Part shown: piece after piece, positions 46,808-59,477 of the stretch
Position numbering within the stretch: position 1 is the first letter of the stretch
Layout: each line of letters begins with the position of its first letter
Source of the DNA: Panaeolus papilionaceus
Taxonomy: Eukaryota; Basidiomycota; Agaricomycetes; Agaricales
NCBI GenBank assembly: GCA_015501605.1
Contig: JADNRZ010000014.1
Coordinates: 1,364,001-1,428,000, forward strand
Length of the DNA: 64,000 nucleotides
Direction of reading: 5' to 3'
The notes under the pieces: model-generated
What the model saw: only the letters and a program-made list of their open reading frames with translations
Database searches by the model: none
What the model was told of the DNA's origin: nothing
Position numbers and translations under genes: made by a program

Positions 46808-49252
46808 CGAGATGTCTTAGCGAACGATGAAGAGAAGACTAGGATGTCAAAATCAAGATGGATGCGCGACGAGGATTTTTGTGTGTGACTTATCAAGAGA
46901 TCTGCTTGGCGTGACGGGTAATTGATTAACAAATCTCCATTGACGGAGAAGTTTTATTTGTCTTGGTGCATGCCGTTCCTCATCCTCCAATCTGGAAACA
47001 GATAATATTAATAGGTCAGCGCCCACAATCAAGTATTGTATTGCTTTCCAACAATATATTCAGGACTTTCGGAACTTGACTCCCTCCCTTTGTACGATGA
47101 TTACACGATATCAAGTTGAAAGATGGGTGCACTCTCGACGACGTATAAATCAATGATAAGCGTCATGAATTGACGAGACCGAAGAACCAAGCACTGATCC
47201 ATGGTACACATAAAGAAGTCACCCTATCGTGAACCTTATTGGCTCACAAGGGTCAACATGACAAACACATTAACGATCACATCAATCAGCTCCCTACACT
47301 TCAGAGCTTAAGCATTCGAATTCAAACTCGAGCCCCTGTCTTCAAAACGTGCCTCGCAGTGCTCAGCCAGCACCCCAAATTTGGAATAACCAGCTTTGAC
47401 TTGCTATCTGTCACCAGTCTGTCACCGACGTCCTCCTTCACTCTCCTCTCTCCATTGCTATATATTAAGATACCCATTGAAGAATCGAAGGCCTTGGACG
47501 AAGGAATACTGGAGACGGTGTAGTTGCAGTGACTGGATCCCGTTAGCCGGGTGCCAGACTGCCTTGGCATACACATTTTTTCAAAGGATTCTGCGTCTAG
47601 GTGAGTCCATTGTTGTGGTTCTCCTTCACTTGACCTATTTCTGATCTCCGTGTAATTACGTAAAATCATACGAATATTATAGCGCGTTCATACCACATAA
47701 CACCACAAGCTCTCCTAGGCCTGTAATCTCTCTCTATTTCTCATCTGCTCTAGAGATTGTATCTTCATCAAAGAGCCCGTCGTTGGTTCTGCAATTGGAC
47801 TTGAAATTGCCTTGAAAATCGGAATGGGAAGTAATAATCTTGTATTGGAGAACGACAAAGAAGAGATGGACTTTGTGGAAAGGAATTTCAAACTTGAAGA
47901 TGCAGGGCAGTCATACGATGTGATCTTCCCTGGGTTCTAGCAATCGGTTCAAAAGGGTTTAAGGAGAATAATCAGGCAGAAACAGGGATTCTGGCATTTT
48001 TGGTGAACCCGCCCGTCATGTTTTATCACGCCATTTCACCAACTCATTCCTGCACCAAAGACTTCCCGCCGGTAATGTCTGTTTCGCCCTCTCTCTTAAA
48101 TCCCTATGCGACATGGCACCACCAACGTGTTCACAACCTAGGCGCGCACTAAATGTAGACGACGATAAATGTGAAATGCAGGCGCTGAGGCAAAGTTTGT
48201 TCATTTATTTCGTTGACGACTGGGATGCTGACGACGTGGTGAAACCAGGTAGAGGAATACCTGAATGATAACGCCATCTGCACGGACGTTAAGCTCGTTA
48301 TGCTGCGGGGATGTCAGAGAGCGGAGCAGCAGGGTTTGTCTGCACTGGTGGTTGTCGGGGTGGCATGAGGAAAGCGTGGGCTGAAAGCATCAGGCCTCAA
48401 CACCTACACCGAAAAAACAAGTTCCCCGTTATCAAGCTTCATGATGCAGTTATTCGCCCTCTCCCTCTACGATGATGCCATGATGAAAGGACCTAGACAC
48501 GTTGTAAATACCCCATGCCACTCAAGCTGGGGTTGAAAGTGTGGTGTTGCCTTTGGGAGAGAAAACCGCGATAGAGAGGCGACATGGACCTGCAGCGACT
48601 CTACCACCGGTCTGGGTCCGCCGATGGCCTCCCTACTTTTGTAAGAGGAGCATTAACATCTTATTCTGCTTTGCATTGACTTTCGCTAGCTTTAGGTATC
48701 GCTGATGATCCAGGAAATGTCGTTGTTGGAGGTCGGTGGATTGTTGGATTGGGGTCAGAGTCGTGGTCAAAACAAGTGGGAGTCACATCCACGACCGGAT
48801 TGGGGGCAGTAGAGTAACAGGACGGGAGGATAGCGAAGATGGATAATGGGGGGAGCGCCGAGCGAGTCGTCAACGCGGGTTACGGACGTTACAAGTCATT
48901 TGAATGAGATGTATCTGCGAGCAATATTTTTTCTGGGTCTCCTGGGTGTTTGAGCACTGACTCTTAATCAGATTACTCGGAGTATTCACGTTATTTAGAT
49001 GCTGCTTTGTTTCACATTTGACTTCTCCGATCCTCACGTTCATCACGCAGATAGACACATGTTTAGACACACTCCCCATCGCCACCGAATGTCAATTTAC
49101 TCTTGCCACCTACCAGCGCAACAAGGATAGGCAATCGTCAAGCTCACTGCGCCTGCAGGTGCCAAGTAGACGCCTATATGATCACCATGCGGCAGGATTT
49201 CAATTATCCAAGTTCACCATGTCGTACAACATCATACACTACCAACCACAAG
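46808..49252. other. Long intergenic stretch with one weak gene fragment
   Basis: Apart from the weak fragment listed at 47239-47940, I see nothing I can support here. Confidence 0.4.
47239..47940 (+). other. Possible gene fragment (LRR/F-box-like?)
   Basis: A first ORF (47239-47523) contains LPTLQSLSIRIQTRAP and a Leu/Ser-rich stretch, and later frames include a block ending SYDVIFPGF and a TAG at 47938-47940. The Leu spacing weakly recalls the LRR-like tail of an F-box protein. I could not splice the two parts with confidence. It may be a relic or simply chance. Confidence 0.2.
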
Positions 49253-50812
49253 TCACCTATTCCTATTTCTATTCCCACTCCGAGCTCCCCAGGCAGCCTG
49301 ATACGCCGGTGGTAACAACACCGCATCATCCACCCCACCCTCGCCAAGCGGACCCAAGGATAAAGACCCCGCGTCGATGTCGCGTCGCGCCGGCGGCATG
49401 AACGGGAAGAGGGAGTTGACGCTTTTCGGGCCGTGGATTTGAGAGTCGAGGATTGTGGAGGTGCCGTCTGGGTCTGGATTGGCGCTGGGATGTGGGTGTG
49501 GATGTGAATGAGGAGGTGGGTTCTGGCTGAGAGAGAGAGAGGAGTTCGAAGAAGGGTTGGGATGTGATGTTGGAGAAGCGTGTCGTAGATTCGATAGCAA
49601 AGGGAGGTGTGATGAAGTACCATTAGATGGCATGGCGTTTGGCATTGACGACTTGAGGTGAAGGGGAGAGGTGGAGTGCGTGCTTGAGTTTGAGCTGGTG
49701 TGGGATGCGTCGAGTCGGATTTTGGAAGGTAGCGATGAGGGGTTTAAAGGAGAAATAAATGGGGATATGGATTCGTGTTGCGACATGTGAGGTGCTGAAT
49801 TATCGCCAGCACCCGCACCACCGGAGGAAAACGGAGTCATGGTTAGACTAGCTTGTGTCCGCCGTCGTGCGAGGTGATAGCGATAGAACAGGAAGAAGAC
49901 GATGCAGCAGATGAGAGTAGCACCTAATGCAGCACCGATGATCGCTCCGAGGAAGGTGCTAGATAGGCCTGAACTGGAGGTTGAGGGTTGGGAAGTCTGT
50001 GAGGATTGAGATGTCGGAGATGTTGGTATTGAAGAGCTGAGAGGAGGGGGAGTTGTCTCTGTCGATGTGGTACGAGTAGAGATGCCGGTTAGACCAGCTG
50101 AGACAGGTGAGGAGGTCACGCGGGGTGTGGGGGCAACGGGTGTAGATACGGATACGCTGTCAGGGAGGATGAGAACGAGACTGACGATATCCATTTGTGG
50201 GGAGTCGCGATTTGTCAAGCTCATGAGGAGGCTCTGGGGAGAGTCGAAGTTGGCGGAGTATAGAAGCGCCTGTGGTCGAGAAATGAGTGAAGTGAACAGA
50301 GAAGATGCATATGAATAGGGGAAGGTGAGACTCACAGGAGGACCGACTGGACCTTGAGCGTCGACAACAGGCATGGTGTTAGACATGCACTGACCGACGC
50401 AGATGTTATAGGTGCCAACGAAACCATGTCGTAATCCCCAGTATTCAAAGCCTACAGCTGGCTCTAGAGAGAAGATAACGGGTGATTAGCAACCTTGACT
50501 TGGTATGTGGTCTCATCTTACCTGGGAACCTCTATCAGGAGAGGTAGGGGAATTGAATTGAATGATGATCGGATAGAATATGAATATATGAATGCTGATA
50601 GAGACAGGAATAGCACGTACGAATTCAGCCCATCCTCTATTATCAGTCGTCGTCGCGTATGTGACTGTAGGTCCATACCCTTCCCACAGTAGCCCTTTAT
50701 CCCAAACTTGAACTCTGGTACCACCAGCTATCGTTCGGTTATGGTAGATGATTCTGGGATCGCTAGACCCTATGGTGAGCTTGCTTCCGGCAGTGTCTTG
50801 GTCGCCTGACAT
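49253..50812 (-). CDS. Receptor-like single-pass membrane protein H, 448 aa
   Basis: Spliced as complement(join(49253..50269, 50336..50463, 50522..50531, 50621..50812)); the second exon is only 10 nt (codes RFP plus one base). The N-terminal part has SSDPRIIYHNRT, GPTVTYATTTDNRGWAEF and EPAVGFEYWGL, a likely beta-sandwich outer domain with Cys residues (NICVGQC). After a long Ser/Thr/Pro stalk comes a membrane helix at about 215-238 (GAIIGAALGATLICCIVFFL), then RYHLARRR and a disordered tail of about 200 residues rich in Ser, Pro and His. No signal peptide is visible at this start. The family is common in agaricomycetes but its role is not known to me. Intron 3 (66 nt) is in frame without stops, so retention would insert 22 residues. 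Confidence 0.75.
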
Positions 50813-51530
50813 GGCTATGAAGTACAGAGGAGAGGCGTCGTCGGTGTGAAGGTATTGTTTCTAAGAAAGCATCATCAGCGAGGCGGGTTACATGGTGAGC
50901 TTGGGAGATGGAGGAGACGGACAGACATGGATGTTGTTGCCAAGGAGATGTTAAGTAATCAACATCAATATGTAGCACGTGAGCATCGTGGAATCTGTTA
51001 TCCCATTCCATCAATGACGAAGATTGATTGATTGCCTCAACACGGCGAATCCAGAGTTGACCAGTAGCAGTCGTTCTTGTACAACACTGTTGAGGGGTCT
51101 ACGTTCAACCGGATATCTCACATGAGGCTGTTCCAAGGTTTTCAAGCACCTCTGCCGAGAGTCAGGTCTCAGAAGTGAGCGCGCGCAGTATCGTTTTTCT
51201 TCGGGTGTGTACATTCGTACTCGACACACTCATTACTACTCATAGGGAACAAGTTCATCTCCGTTGGCTTTACAGAAGCTCAAATCGGTCTTCGGTATCT
51301 AATCTGAGAGATTAAGCTAAGGACTCCCATAATCAGCAAACATTGAGAGGGTGAAAACTATCTACTGGCTCAGTCTTGAAGAAGTTGACGCCTCATCAGA
51401 AGTACTATGCTTCTCACACCCAGTACTGCTCAACTACTTACATGTGCTCAAAAGTAATGGATTTAGTCCGTACCTGGCGAGATTATCCGTAAAATTGAGT
51501 CGAGTATATATGGACACGGATTATTATGTA

Positions 51531-52480
51531 TCACATTCCCAAGCTCGAGACGAAGACAGCGCTTATTACGGCTCCTATTATTAACGCGTGAAGAAACTTT
51601 GAATTTGAAGGGCGTGGGGTAGCTGAATTGAGTACGGGAGTCGAAGATGCCGATGTAGTTGGGGCTGAGGTCATGCTGGGCGCCGAAGGCAGTGTTCCGA
51701 GAGACGACGATGTCGGGGGCACTGATGTGGCAATGGCTGAAAACGAAGGAATTTGGACCGCTGTTACGGTGTTGGTGACTATGCTAACGCTCTCAGTGGG
51801 CGGCGGCAATGCTGGAGGTGGCGTAACGACAGCGGTACCACTGGTATGTGGCGCAGATACACCGCTTGGGAGGATGAGCACGAAGCTGACGATGTCCATT
51901 TGAGGAGAGTCGTGGTTCACGAGGCTGACGCGCATGACTTGGGGGGTGTCGAATTGGGTAGAGTATAGAAGGACCTGAATTTAAAGGTGAGAGGGTTTGA
52001 GTCGTCACGTACGTGTCTAAGAGGTCAATTGAGCCTCACAGGAGGTCCGACCTGCCCTTGGGCGTTGATACCATTGAATTGACATGTACCGGGGCATAAT
52101 ATGTCGTAGGTCCCAGGGAAGTCGTGTAGCAGACCCCAGTACTCAAGGCCAACGGCTGGCTCTACACGATTGAGAGAAAGGTGAGTTAAATTGCGTAGTT
52201 GTATAACGACAGCTAACGCACCTGGAAATGTCTTGAAGAGAGAAATATTCAAATCATTGCGTGTATAAAGTCAAGAACTAGTACGCACGAATTCGGCCCA
52301 CCCTCTATCATTTGTAGTCGAAGCGTATGTGACAGTCGGTCCATGTCCAACCCATGACAATCCCTGGGTCCAAACTTGAACTTTTCCGGTGTCTTCGGTT
52401 CGGTTGTGGTAGATAATTCTAGGGTCACTCGAGTTGATGATAAGCCTGCCCAGGTTTCCAGATGGGGTAGTGGCCGCCAT
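51531..52480 (-). CDS. Receptor-like protein I, tail-less paralog, 255 aa
   Basis: Spliced as complement(join(51531..51974, 52040..52161, 52223..52232, 52289..52480)), with the same exon plan as gene H, including a 10-nt exon (TFP plus one base) and a 192-nt first exon. It shares SSDPRIIYHNRT, GPTVTYASTT, RGWAEF, EPAVGLEYWGL and the SPQMDIVSFVLILPSGVS block with gene H, so the two are tandem paralogs. The stalk is shorter, and the frame stops inside or just after the membrane segment (ALIIGAVISAVFVSSLGM). The cytosolic tail is therefore missing. It may be membrane-anchored without signalling capacity, lipid-anchored, or a decaying copy. The ATG at 52480 aligns with that of gene H. Confidence 0.7.
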
Positions 52481-54229
52481 ATGTGTCGACTCAGGGAGCT
52501 GATTCACTCCGGAAGGGAGGGTTGAGTTATATAGTCCAAGGGGCGACGTTTTGAAGAGTAGGTTCTATATAATGCTTGATGAGGAATATAATACATGTAT
52601 AGAGGTGTATTATTGAACAGACAGCCTGGGTATCGGAATGATGACCATTTAAATTTGCAGGGTGCCTCATGGACACGACAATCGTGGGCCGGTGTGTGCG
52701 AGTTCGTGGGATCTCATCAACGAATTATATCTAAATTTGTATGTCGCGATACAATGCCAACACTAAAATTTGAGCGCTCCTTCAAAGAGCTGATGGTTCT
52801 TGGACGTTGATAATCGTGAGCTGACATATGTTGCAACATGGGTGCAGTGTGCAAGAGGAAAGTGATAGACAGAAGACGTCGCGAGTGTAGTATAGAAAAT
52901 AACAAGGTGGTTCCGAGGCGAGGGAATGAGATGTGTGAGATGGTGAGAGAAGATGCGGCTCGGGGATGCTCAGCTCGGGCTCGTGATGCTCGGGGTACTC
53001 TCGCGATTCAGACAGAAATAAGGAAGAAAGAAGGTACAGTATATTGTTGAGAGGGGGTTTGTTCTATATCAGAGAAACGAGAGTGTACCTAGTACTGGGC
53101 ACGCGCGTGCTCTCGCGCTACCCAGACTCGCTAAATATACGGATTTGAAATGTATCTACGCTATGTAATTGTCCGTGTTGTTGTAATGAGAATTGAAATG
53201 AGTCTCCTGACGTTCGCCGCTGCCAGTCGCTCCTCTTGACATCGCTGGTCACTGAGCTGAGTTGACCAGGCTCGAGTGGGTCGTCAATCCACTTGCTACA
53301 GGAGCGGAGCGCGATGGGATGGGAGTGACTTGCAGTTTTGAACAGATAGGAGTGGAGAACGTGAAATGGAGGGGAGTGATGGGAGTTACAAAGAAAGCGG
53401 GTGTTTCGAAGGTGAAGAGTATCTACGGGATAGGAGTCTTCCAAGCGCGATAGTGGAGAGAGGAGTGGAGGTGTAAAGATAAAGATAAAATAAGTTGCTA
53501 ACCCTATGCCGTTATACCCGTCGCGATTCCGTTCTTGAGGTCTCGTTTGTGGTTATGGAGTTTTGAAGTGTCGCGAGAGGTGAAGTGGTGGAGGGTGTGC
53601 ATAGGGGTGTTCCTGGAAGGATCTGTGCTTGCACAGATCCGCCTTCTTGGTCACGTGAAGAGGTCATCCTACGTCGCGCCTTTCGCTTCCGTTTCTTCTC
53701 GTACTCTATCTTATTCTATTCCTAGCACTCTCCACGCCGCCTGCTGTATCTCGGCTCGTGGCTCGTTTTTCTTTACCCACCCACCGCTTCCCTTTCATCA
53801 ATCCTTAGATTCACTTCACCTGATTGGCCTTACCTACATGCATACCTTTATTATTCACAAGTTTAGACAATATACATTATTCTCTCGACCTCCGTAGTTG
53901 GGGTAGGGGGAGCCGTGGTCGGTGTGGGGGCTCATCCGTCCACCGCCCTCGGCTCTCACACTGGGAGGGGTTCGTTTTCGATGACCTCTCCCTCTCCCCA
54001 TACTCGACTACTCCGGCTACGGAGACTCGAGCGTAAGAACCAAGATATTTGGGCTATAAGGAGTCGCGCGTGCGTGATTCACTGATGCGCGGTTGAGCGC
54101 GCGCTGCGTGATTAGTTGCTCGAGCGTTGAGCTCGTTCGGTGATGAGGAGAATGCTTTGGATGAAATAAAAATGAAAATAAAAGAGTGAGGAAATAGATG
54201 AAATAACGAGTGGCTTCCACGAGCGACTC
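52481..54229. other. Intergenic, no gene seen
   Basis: Upstream of gene I. Short ORFs only; 53500-54000 is Ser/Arg-codon rich by composition but has no family pattern. Confidence 0.5.
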
Positions 54230-54520
54230 AATTCTCTATTCCACAGCAGTAGTGGCTCCCTGGGAAGTCATGCAAAAGTACGAAACCGACGGCTGTGCCT
54301 AGGGCAATGATCCATGATTTAGCCAACATCCTTCTGATTGAACCAGAGTCGTGTTGCGCACGAATGCATCCCATGGTTGGTTGTCGAAGCAAATGTAACG
54401 ATCGATTCATATCCAAGCCACGGTACTCCCTGCTGCTCCCGGGCCCTGAGCTCTGTCGCCACTGCCATCTGCCCAGTTGTGCTAAATCATCTCTGGGTCA
54501 CTGGGCCTAATGTTATCCTG
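54230..54520 (-). pseudogene. Receptor-like gene remnant (exons 1-3)
   Basis: The minus strand shows decayed equivalents of the first exons of genes H and I. SDP followed by a broken IIYHN region with a TAG lies near 54495, and a GTAVGFVLLHDFPGSHY stretch lies near 54240-54300, matching PAVGLEYWGLLHDFPGTYD of gene I. There is no open frame through the locus. Confidence 0.5.
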
Positions 54521-54639
54521 CTGAGACGCTGTCTAAATGAAGCGTTAATTAAACATTAAATTAGCTTATCAATGTGCACATAGGTGCATAAGATCTCTTC
54601 TTCAGCGTGATGGCCTGAAACGGGACCAAGTGTTCGATT

Positions 54640-55300
54640 TGTTCAAAGTATTGCGCCACCTTTATCTTACAGATTTTGAAGGCACCCTCGTAGCGATCCA
54701 TGGCTGCGCTCTCCGTGCCGTTCGTCTAGTGATACAGAATCGAAATGCGACCCAGAATGAGAGGCTTGAGGTGATGATTGCACTGAATACAGTTCCCAGT
54801 GCGATGACATTGTTTTGTGAGACCGAGACGTATGTAACGAGTGCGATGTAAGCGATAGAGATGGCGATGTGTGACGGGTGGAGGTGATGACGGTGGTGGG
54901 ACTGCGTGGCGCTGTGACACCAGCTAAGAGTGTGAGCACGAAACTGACGAGATCTAACTGGGGACCACCCTGATTCGTTATACTAACATGCTTGAATAGG
55001 GATGCGCAGAACTGTGTAGCGACAAAGGGTCCGGAAAGGGGTCCCTGTTGAATTGTTTGGAAATGGTGCTGTGTATACCTATGACATGGATCACAGAAGA
55101 AACGCATTGGTTGGACCGCCTCATCCCAGATACAAACCTTGACGTTCGACTTGCCAACAGGTGGGGATGTAAGGAGCAGTGTTCATTTACCTCTGTTTTA
55201 AAATATAAAGGAACACGTAGTGAGATGGTAGTACCACTATTGCCCATTGATGACGATATTATTCTTCTTAAAATGTACCCCTCGTAGCTCTGAAACCTCA
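54640..55300 (-). pseudogene. Receptor-like gene remnant (exons 3-4)
   Basis: Minus-strand frames contain ITNQGGPQLDLVSFVLTLLA, matching NHDSPQMDIVSFVLILPSG of gene I, followed by a Ser/Thr-rich stalk and a broken membrane region. Upstream near 55040-55110 is a decayed exon-3-like piece with Cys residues. Because exon-4-like sequence lies at higher coordinates than the exon 1-3 remnant at 54.2 kb on the same strand, these are parts of two separate dead copies. Confidence 0.5.
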
Positions 55301-55694
55301 ATCATCGGAGTGAAATGGATCATAACAAATAAATCAAGCTGTTACGGTCAAAAGAAAATTTCGGACAGTAAGTGGGCATGTATATCTCGAGCATGAGGCA
55401 GTGGAGGTCGTGGTATTACTATCACAACTGATTCGAAAGTCTCGAGCGGAGGAGGCTATAGCCTCCTCGTCCTTGGGGGGCTGTACCACTGAACACCTGA
55501 CATGTGTTCATGTATATGTTTATGTTGTAGGTGTGTGGAGAGCCATTTTCAAGTATGTGGTACCAATCCGTGACGAATTTAAGTGTAAAACCGTATATTA
55601 TTCATGTAATCCTGAAGCCCGAGAACCAGTATTTCTAATGATAGACAACCCCAGGGCGGATTATGATCAAAAGCAGGTATAACTCGGATAAACA

Positions 55695-57168
55695 TTATCC
55701 AGAGCGCTTTGAATTAAAAATCTTCTTACCCTTCCGCTTTACAGCGTCGACCAATGGCTGGAATACGTTCACGGTTCCGGATGCCTGAATGAGATGAGGA
55801 GCTGATAAACCAATTGATTTTTCGGGCTCGTCCGATTCAGGGACGACACCTGATTTCCCATCTGTCGGAATGACCAAATCGTCTCCTTGACCAGCTTTTC
55901 CCATATCTCTGGCCCATAGTTCGATTTGGCGCTTATGCGTGTCATCGAGATCAATGTCAGCCGCCATAATCGCTCTGCATAGTTGTTGAAGATCGACGTT
56001 CGCCTTGTGCTCGGGGCCTAAAAATTCACAGATCTGCGTAATAAACCGGATCAGGCTCTCCTTGGTCTCTGATTGTCTTCCTTCCAGAATCGATTTAAGC
56101 TCAAGGTTCTCCTGTGTTTCGGCTTGGGATAGGTCTGATTCCAGGACCTGAATCGTATTGATGGAAATCGAGATGCGGTCGTGTAGATCATGGAGGAGCA
56201 AGGGCGTCAGCTTTAGATCCACCTCCGTAAAGGACATGTTCGTTTTCTGTCTTTGGTCCAGAATGCTGAGTGCCGAAGATCGCGTATTGGTAAAACGTGT
56301 AATTTCAGCGCGATGATCGATAAATTCCTGGTAAAAGCAGAAGTACGATTGAGTATCAATGGTAAACGCTAGATTCTTATAACATAAAAGCCCAGATACC
56401 TTGAGGATTTCGCCTTGCAGTTGTGCAAGACGTGCCTCTGCGCGGAGGTACATCTGTTCATTGTGCAGTGTATCCCACATAGTGGTTACGAAGCACAAAG
56501 TCCCTAGCTCCCGAATGGGAGTCAAAAACTCCTTCAGCATTCTGATCGTTCTGCGTTTTGATCCCCCAAGGCGGGTGTCGTTTATGGGAATCAAGTAGAA
56601 GATTACACTGAAGTATTCTTCACTGGCATTAGACGACGATCAATCAGGAAAATTACAATGCATGCGCTTACGATATACACTCACTTATTCTCCTTCAGCC
56701 AACTGGTGATCATTTTCATAATTTCGATTTCTGAAAGCTTGTTATCAGAGAAGCCTGGAGTATCAATCAGGTAGGTTGGTCTTCGTCCCCAGCGTGATAC
56801 ATTAACCAGTTGGTAAGTGTTGACTTTCTGAGTATAGCTGGAGAGCTGATTCTTTGAGATTGCCAAAACCTGCGGTCCCCCTGCTAGAGCTTCAATAAAC
56901 TTGGGAGACAAAGCCGAAAATTCAGAAAGTAAGCGGAGAAAACGATCGATGGTTAAAATGCCTTTCTTACACTACTCTTCCCCGCACCTGTGGGACCCAT
57001 GAACCTAGGGATCTCGATTCATCAACTACAATGCAAGGTTGAAACGAGAGATTTCACAAACAGGTATTTCGTTGATTTTGGCTCCGAGATCTTTTCTGTA
57101 AAAGGGATAACGGTGATTTCGCCTCCAACATCCAAGTACTCGAACCGTTCTGTATTAGCACCGTCCAT
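55695..57168 (-). CDS. P-loop GTPase copy F, 403 aa
   Basis: Spliced as complement(join(55695..56327, 56400..56622, 56685..56899, 56971..57004, 57062..57168)). The P-loop FMGPTGAGKSS is again on a 34-nt exon. Exon 3 encodes YLIDTPGFSDNKLSEIE, and exon 4 encodes YLIPINDTRLGGSKRRT and TTMWD. Exon 5 carries a helical region (LLHDLHDRISISINTIQVLE) and ends in a basic tail (VDAVKRKGKKIFNSKRSG). Intron 4 (72 nt) is a multiple of three with no stop, so a retained-intron isoform with 24 extra residues is possible. The start at 57168 gives an N-terminus of family length. A small-gene copy lies 0.85 kb away on the opposite strand. Confidence 0.8.
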
Positions 57169-58015
57169 TATGATGTTTTGCTTGAACCAGAGGCTGTGTT
57201 TCAAATTCTCAGTAAGTGTTGGATGATGGATGAGAGATGTCAATGCTACCATCCCTTTGTTTGAAATTGTGCATACGTCACGTGACACGTATATCCCCTC
57301 TACGTACGTTTAGGTACCAAAGCAGTGGGTTCTATTGGAATGTTCGGGAAAAGTTTGGTAGAGAATTTGAATGTGGACGTACTTGCAAGGTCGTTTAGAA
57401 ATCGAATCCGATCCTTTGATGATTATCGATTAGTGGTTATGCCTCGTTTCAAGCTGTCAACATTTGACAGTCGAAGCAAAGTCAACGCCTTGCGCTCTTG
57501 AATACTGGTTTTTATGGATCAAAGCGGAATGAAAAAATCTGCAACATACACGCGAGCGTCAGGAGGAGTCAAACGGATGTTGACGACGAGTGCAGGTCAT
57601 ATTCTCTTAATTTAGATTCCGCGTTCCATGATGCCAATGTTATCGGCACAGTCCCGGGTAGGATGCAGCGCAAAACGCGTACATTAGTGCTCAAAGGTTT
57701 CATCAAATCTCCTCGATAGGTGTGAAAATGAACAAGAATAATTCAGTCTGTGATGTGAATATTTTGATGCGGACACCTCACCGTGTGTGAATTATGTAGC
57801 ACTGATGGGGTGTTGGGCCCAATAATGGTTTTCATACGCAACTCTGACGTCGGAGATGGGGTGCTAATCTTATCACATACTACAACACATGTTCTTCACT
57901 AAATTGGCTCTGCATCACGGGGTTTAAATTCGGGTAGGATATAAAGACGACTTCGAATTCAGTCAGCGGCTGAGATAGCATCATACAGTCTCTGAACGAT
58001 CTCAAGCACTGAGAT
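57169..58015. other. Shared upstream region of two divergent genes
   Basis: About 0.85 kb between GTPase F (minus) and small-gene copy 5 (plus). It should hold both promoters. No other feature seen. Confidence 0.5.
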
Positions 58016-58508
58016 ATGTCGCAAATTCCGTCAGGCAACTACGAAATTTTCTATGTAGATTTCTCAATCGGCCCTGAAAATCTTGTTATCCGTCCTCTTG
58101 GTCTGAATGATAAGGATGAGGTTGCCATCCTTCCCGAAGATGACAAAGCCCCCAAGGTATCTTTCACTACTGGTCTTGGCTGTGGTGATACTTGCTGAGG
58201 ACAGGCTTAGTGGACTGTTTATGCCGATAGTAACTCTGCAGAGTTGATCATCGATGGTCGGGCTGTCGCCCCAGTGGGGCTTCGTATTGGGATTAGCCCA
58301 GGAGTACCTCACCGTTGGTTCGTTCCTCGCAGCGCACCGCAACCTCATCCTGTGGGCTCAGACGCGTATGTGTGAGTGTACAATACGACAAAATACTCAA
58401 ACTATGTAATTCACAAGGAAAATCCTTCTAATATTAAGCATCTTCATGGATATGGGGGCCGATATTGCATGGAATCCCCCTCTAGCACTTGCCGATGAAG
58501 CAACTACA
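58016..58508 (+). CDS. Small-gene family copy 5
   Basis: Exons 58016-58156, 58211-58371 and 58439-58508 splice in phase. The product starts MSQIPSGNYEIFYVDF and continues with VIRPLGLNDKDEVAILPED, WTVYADSNSAELIIDG, APVGLRIGISPGVPHRWFV and DIAWNPPLALAD. Family positions shared with copy 3 (22.4 kb) are G-x-Y-x-I, R-P-x-G-L, VAILPE, W-x-V, a G-rich stretch and AWNPP. The last exon is unclear: a GTGGGT donor at 58509 has no convincing partner, and otherwise the frame runs on to 58667. No signal peptide. The gene is divergent from GTPase F, again pairing the two families. Function unknown. Confidence 0.6.
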
Positions 58509-58667
58509 GTGGGTTCCATGTGCTTCTCGTACCCTTTCGGACTATTTAATCTCAGAAATAGGTTCAATTCGGATCCGATGGCTTCCCCTTTTACTTCAAA
58601 CGTGTTTCTCGTGATCAAGAGTAGTGCGTCGGTGTCGTTTACCACAGTTCTATTACAACACTTCTGA

Positions 58668-59477
58668 ACATATGCATGAGTCGTGTACCTTGAACCGCGT
58701 TCCTTCCATAAATAAGATAACCGATAATATAACCTCTGCTTCAAATCCTTGAAAATACACCATCGAGGAACGTCCTTATGGTAGACCGCACCAGTGCATG
58801 CACCCACGAAGGTCAGTTCCGAAACTATCGGAAAGTACGATTATCGTCAAATTCATTGTTAATACCACTTAGCGAACCACTCTTTTAAAGCTACATCTAA
58901 CATCTTAGGTAGTTAATACTTCTGTCTTTTCTCTTTCGGGACAAGCACAACACTAAACTTTATCTCAATCTCTCCATGGATCAGCCTACTACGTCGAAAA
59001 ACCTCCAAATTTCAGAAACGTGACTTTCAAGCGCATCCCCGGCTGTTGCGTGAGTCGTTTTATCTAGTGATAAGACATCAAGAGCTTATGAGCAGAGTAT
59101 TTTAGGTCCAACAGGGGCTAGAAAGAGCGCTATAAGAAGAGTCATTTGAACCTGGCATACGAGAGCCTTTGCCGTTTCTGTCGAGAAAGAACAGTCAAAT
59201 TGTAGTTAAACTTGTTGGGGTAAACATTACCTGTTCAGAGGCCACACCGATGAAATTGTCCAAGTACCTGCCACTTAAATCCGGCGATTGTAAAATATTT
59301 GCTCCATTCTATTGACATCTAGAATGTAATGATATATATATATTCAGAGGAAAACTAGAATACTGGTCAAAGAAAATTCGGTTAGAAACCCTGCGAACGA
59401 AAAGCACCCAATGAAATTCTGGATTACGGGCCAGACCGGTTATTTACTTTGCATATCCATTGAAACTGAAAATCGTG
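58668..59477. other. Intergenic, no gene seen
   Basis: Short featureless ORFs only. Confidence 0.5.

Noticed and set aside
49018..49401. Plus-strand ORF overlapping the 3' end of receptor-like gene H
   Set aside because: It has no domain and partly mirrors the low-complexity tail of gene H on the other strand.
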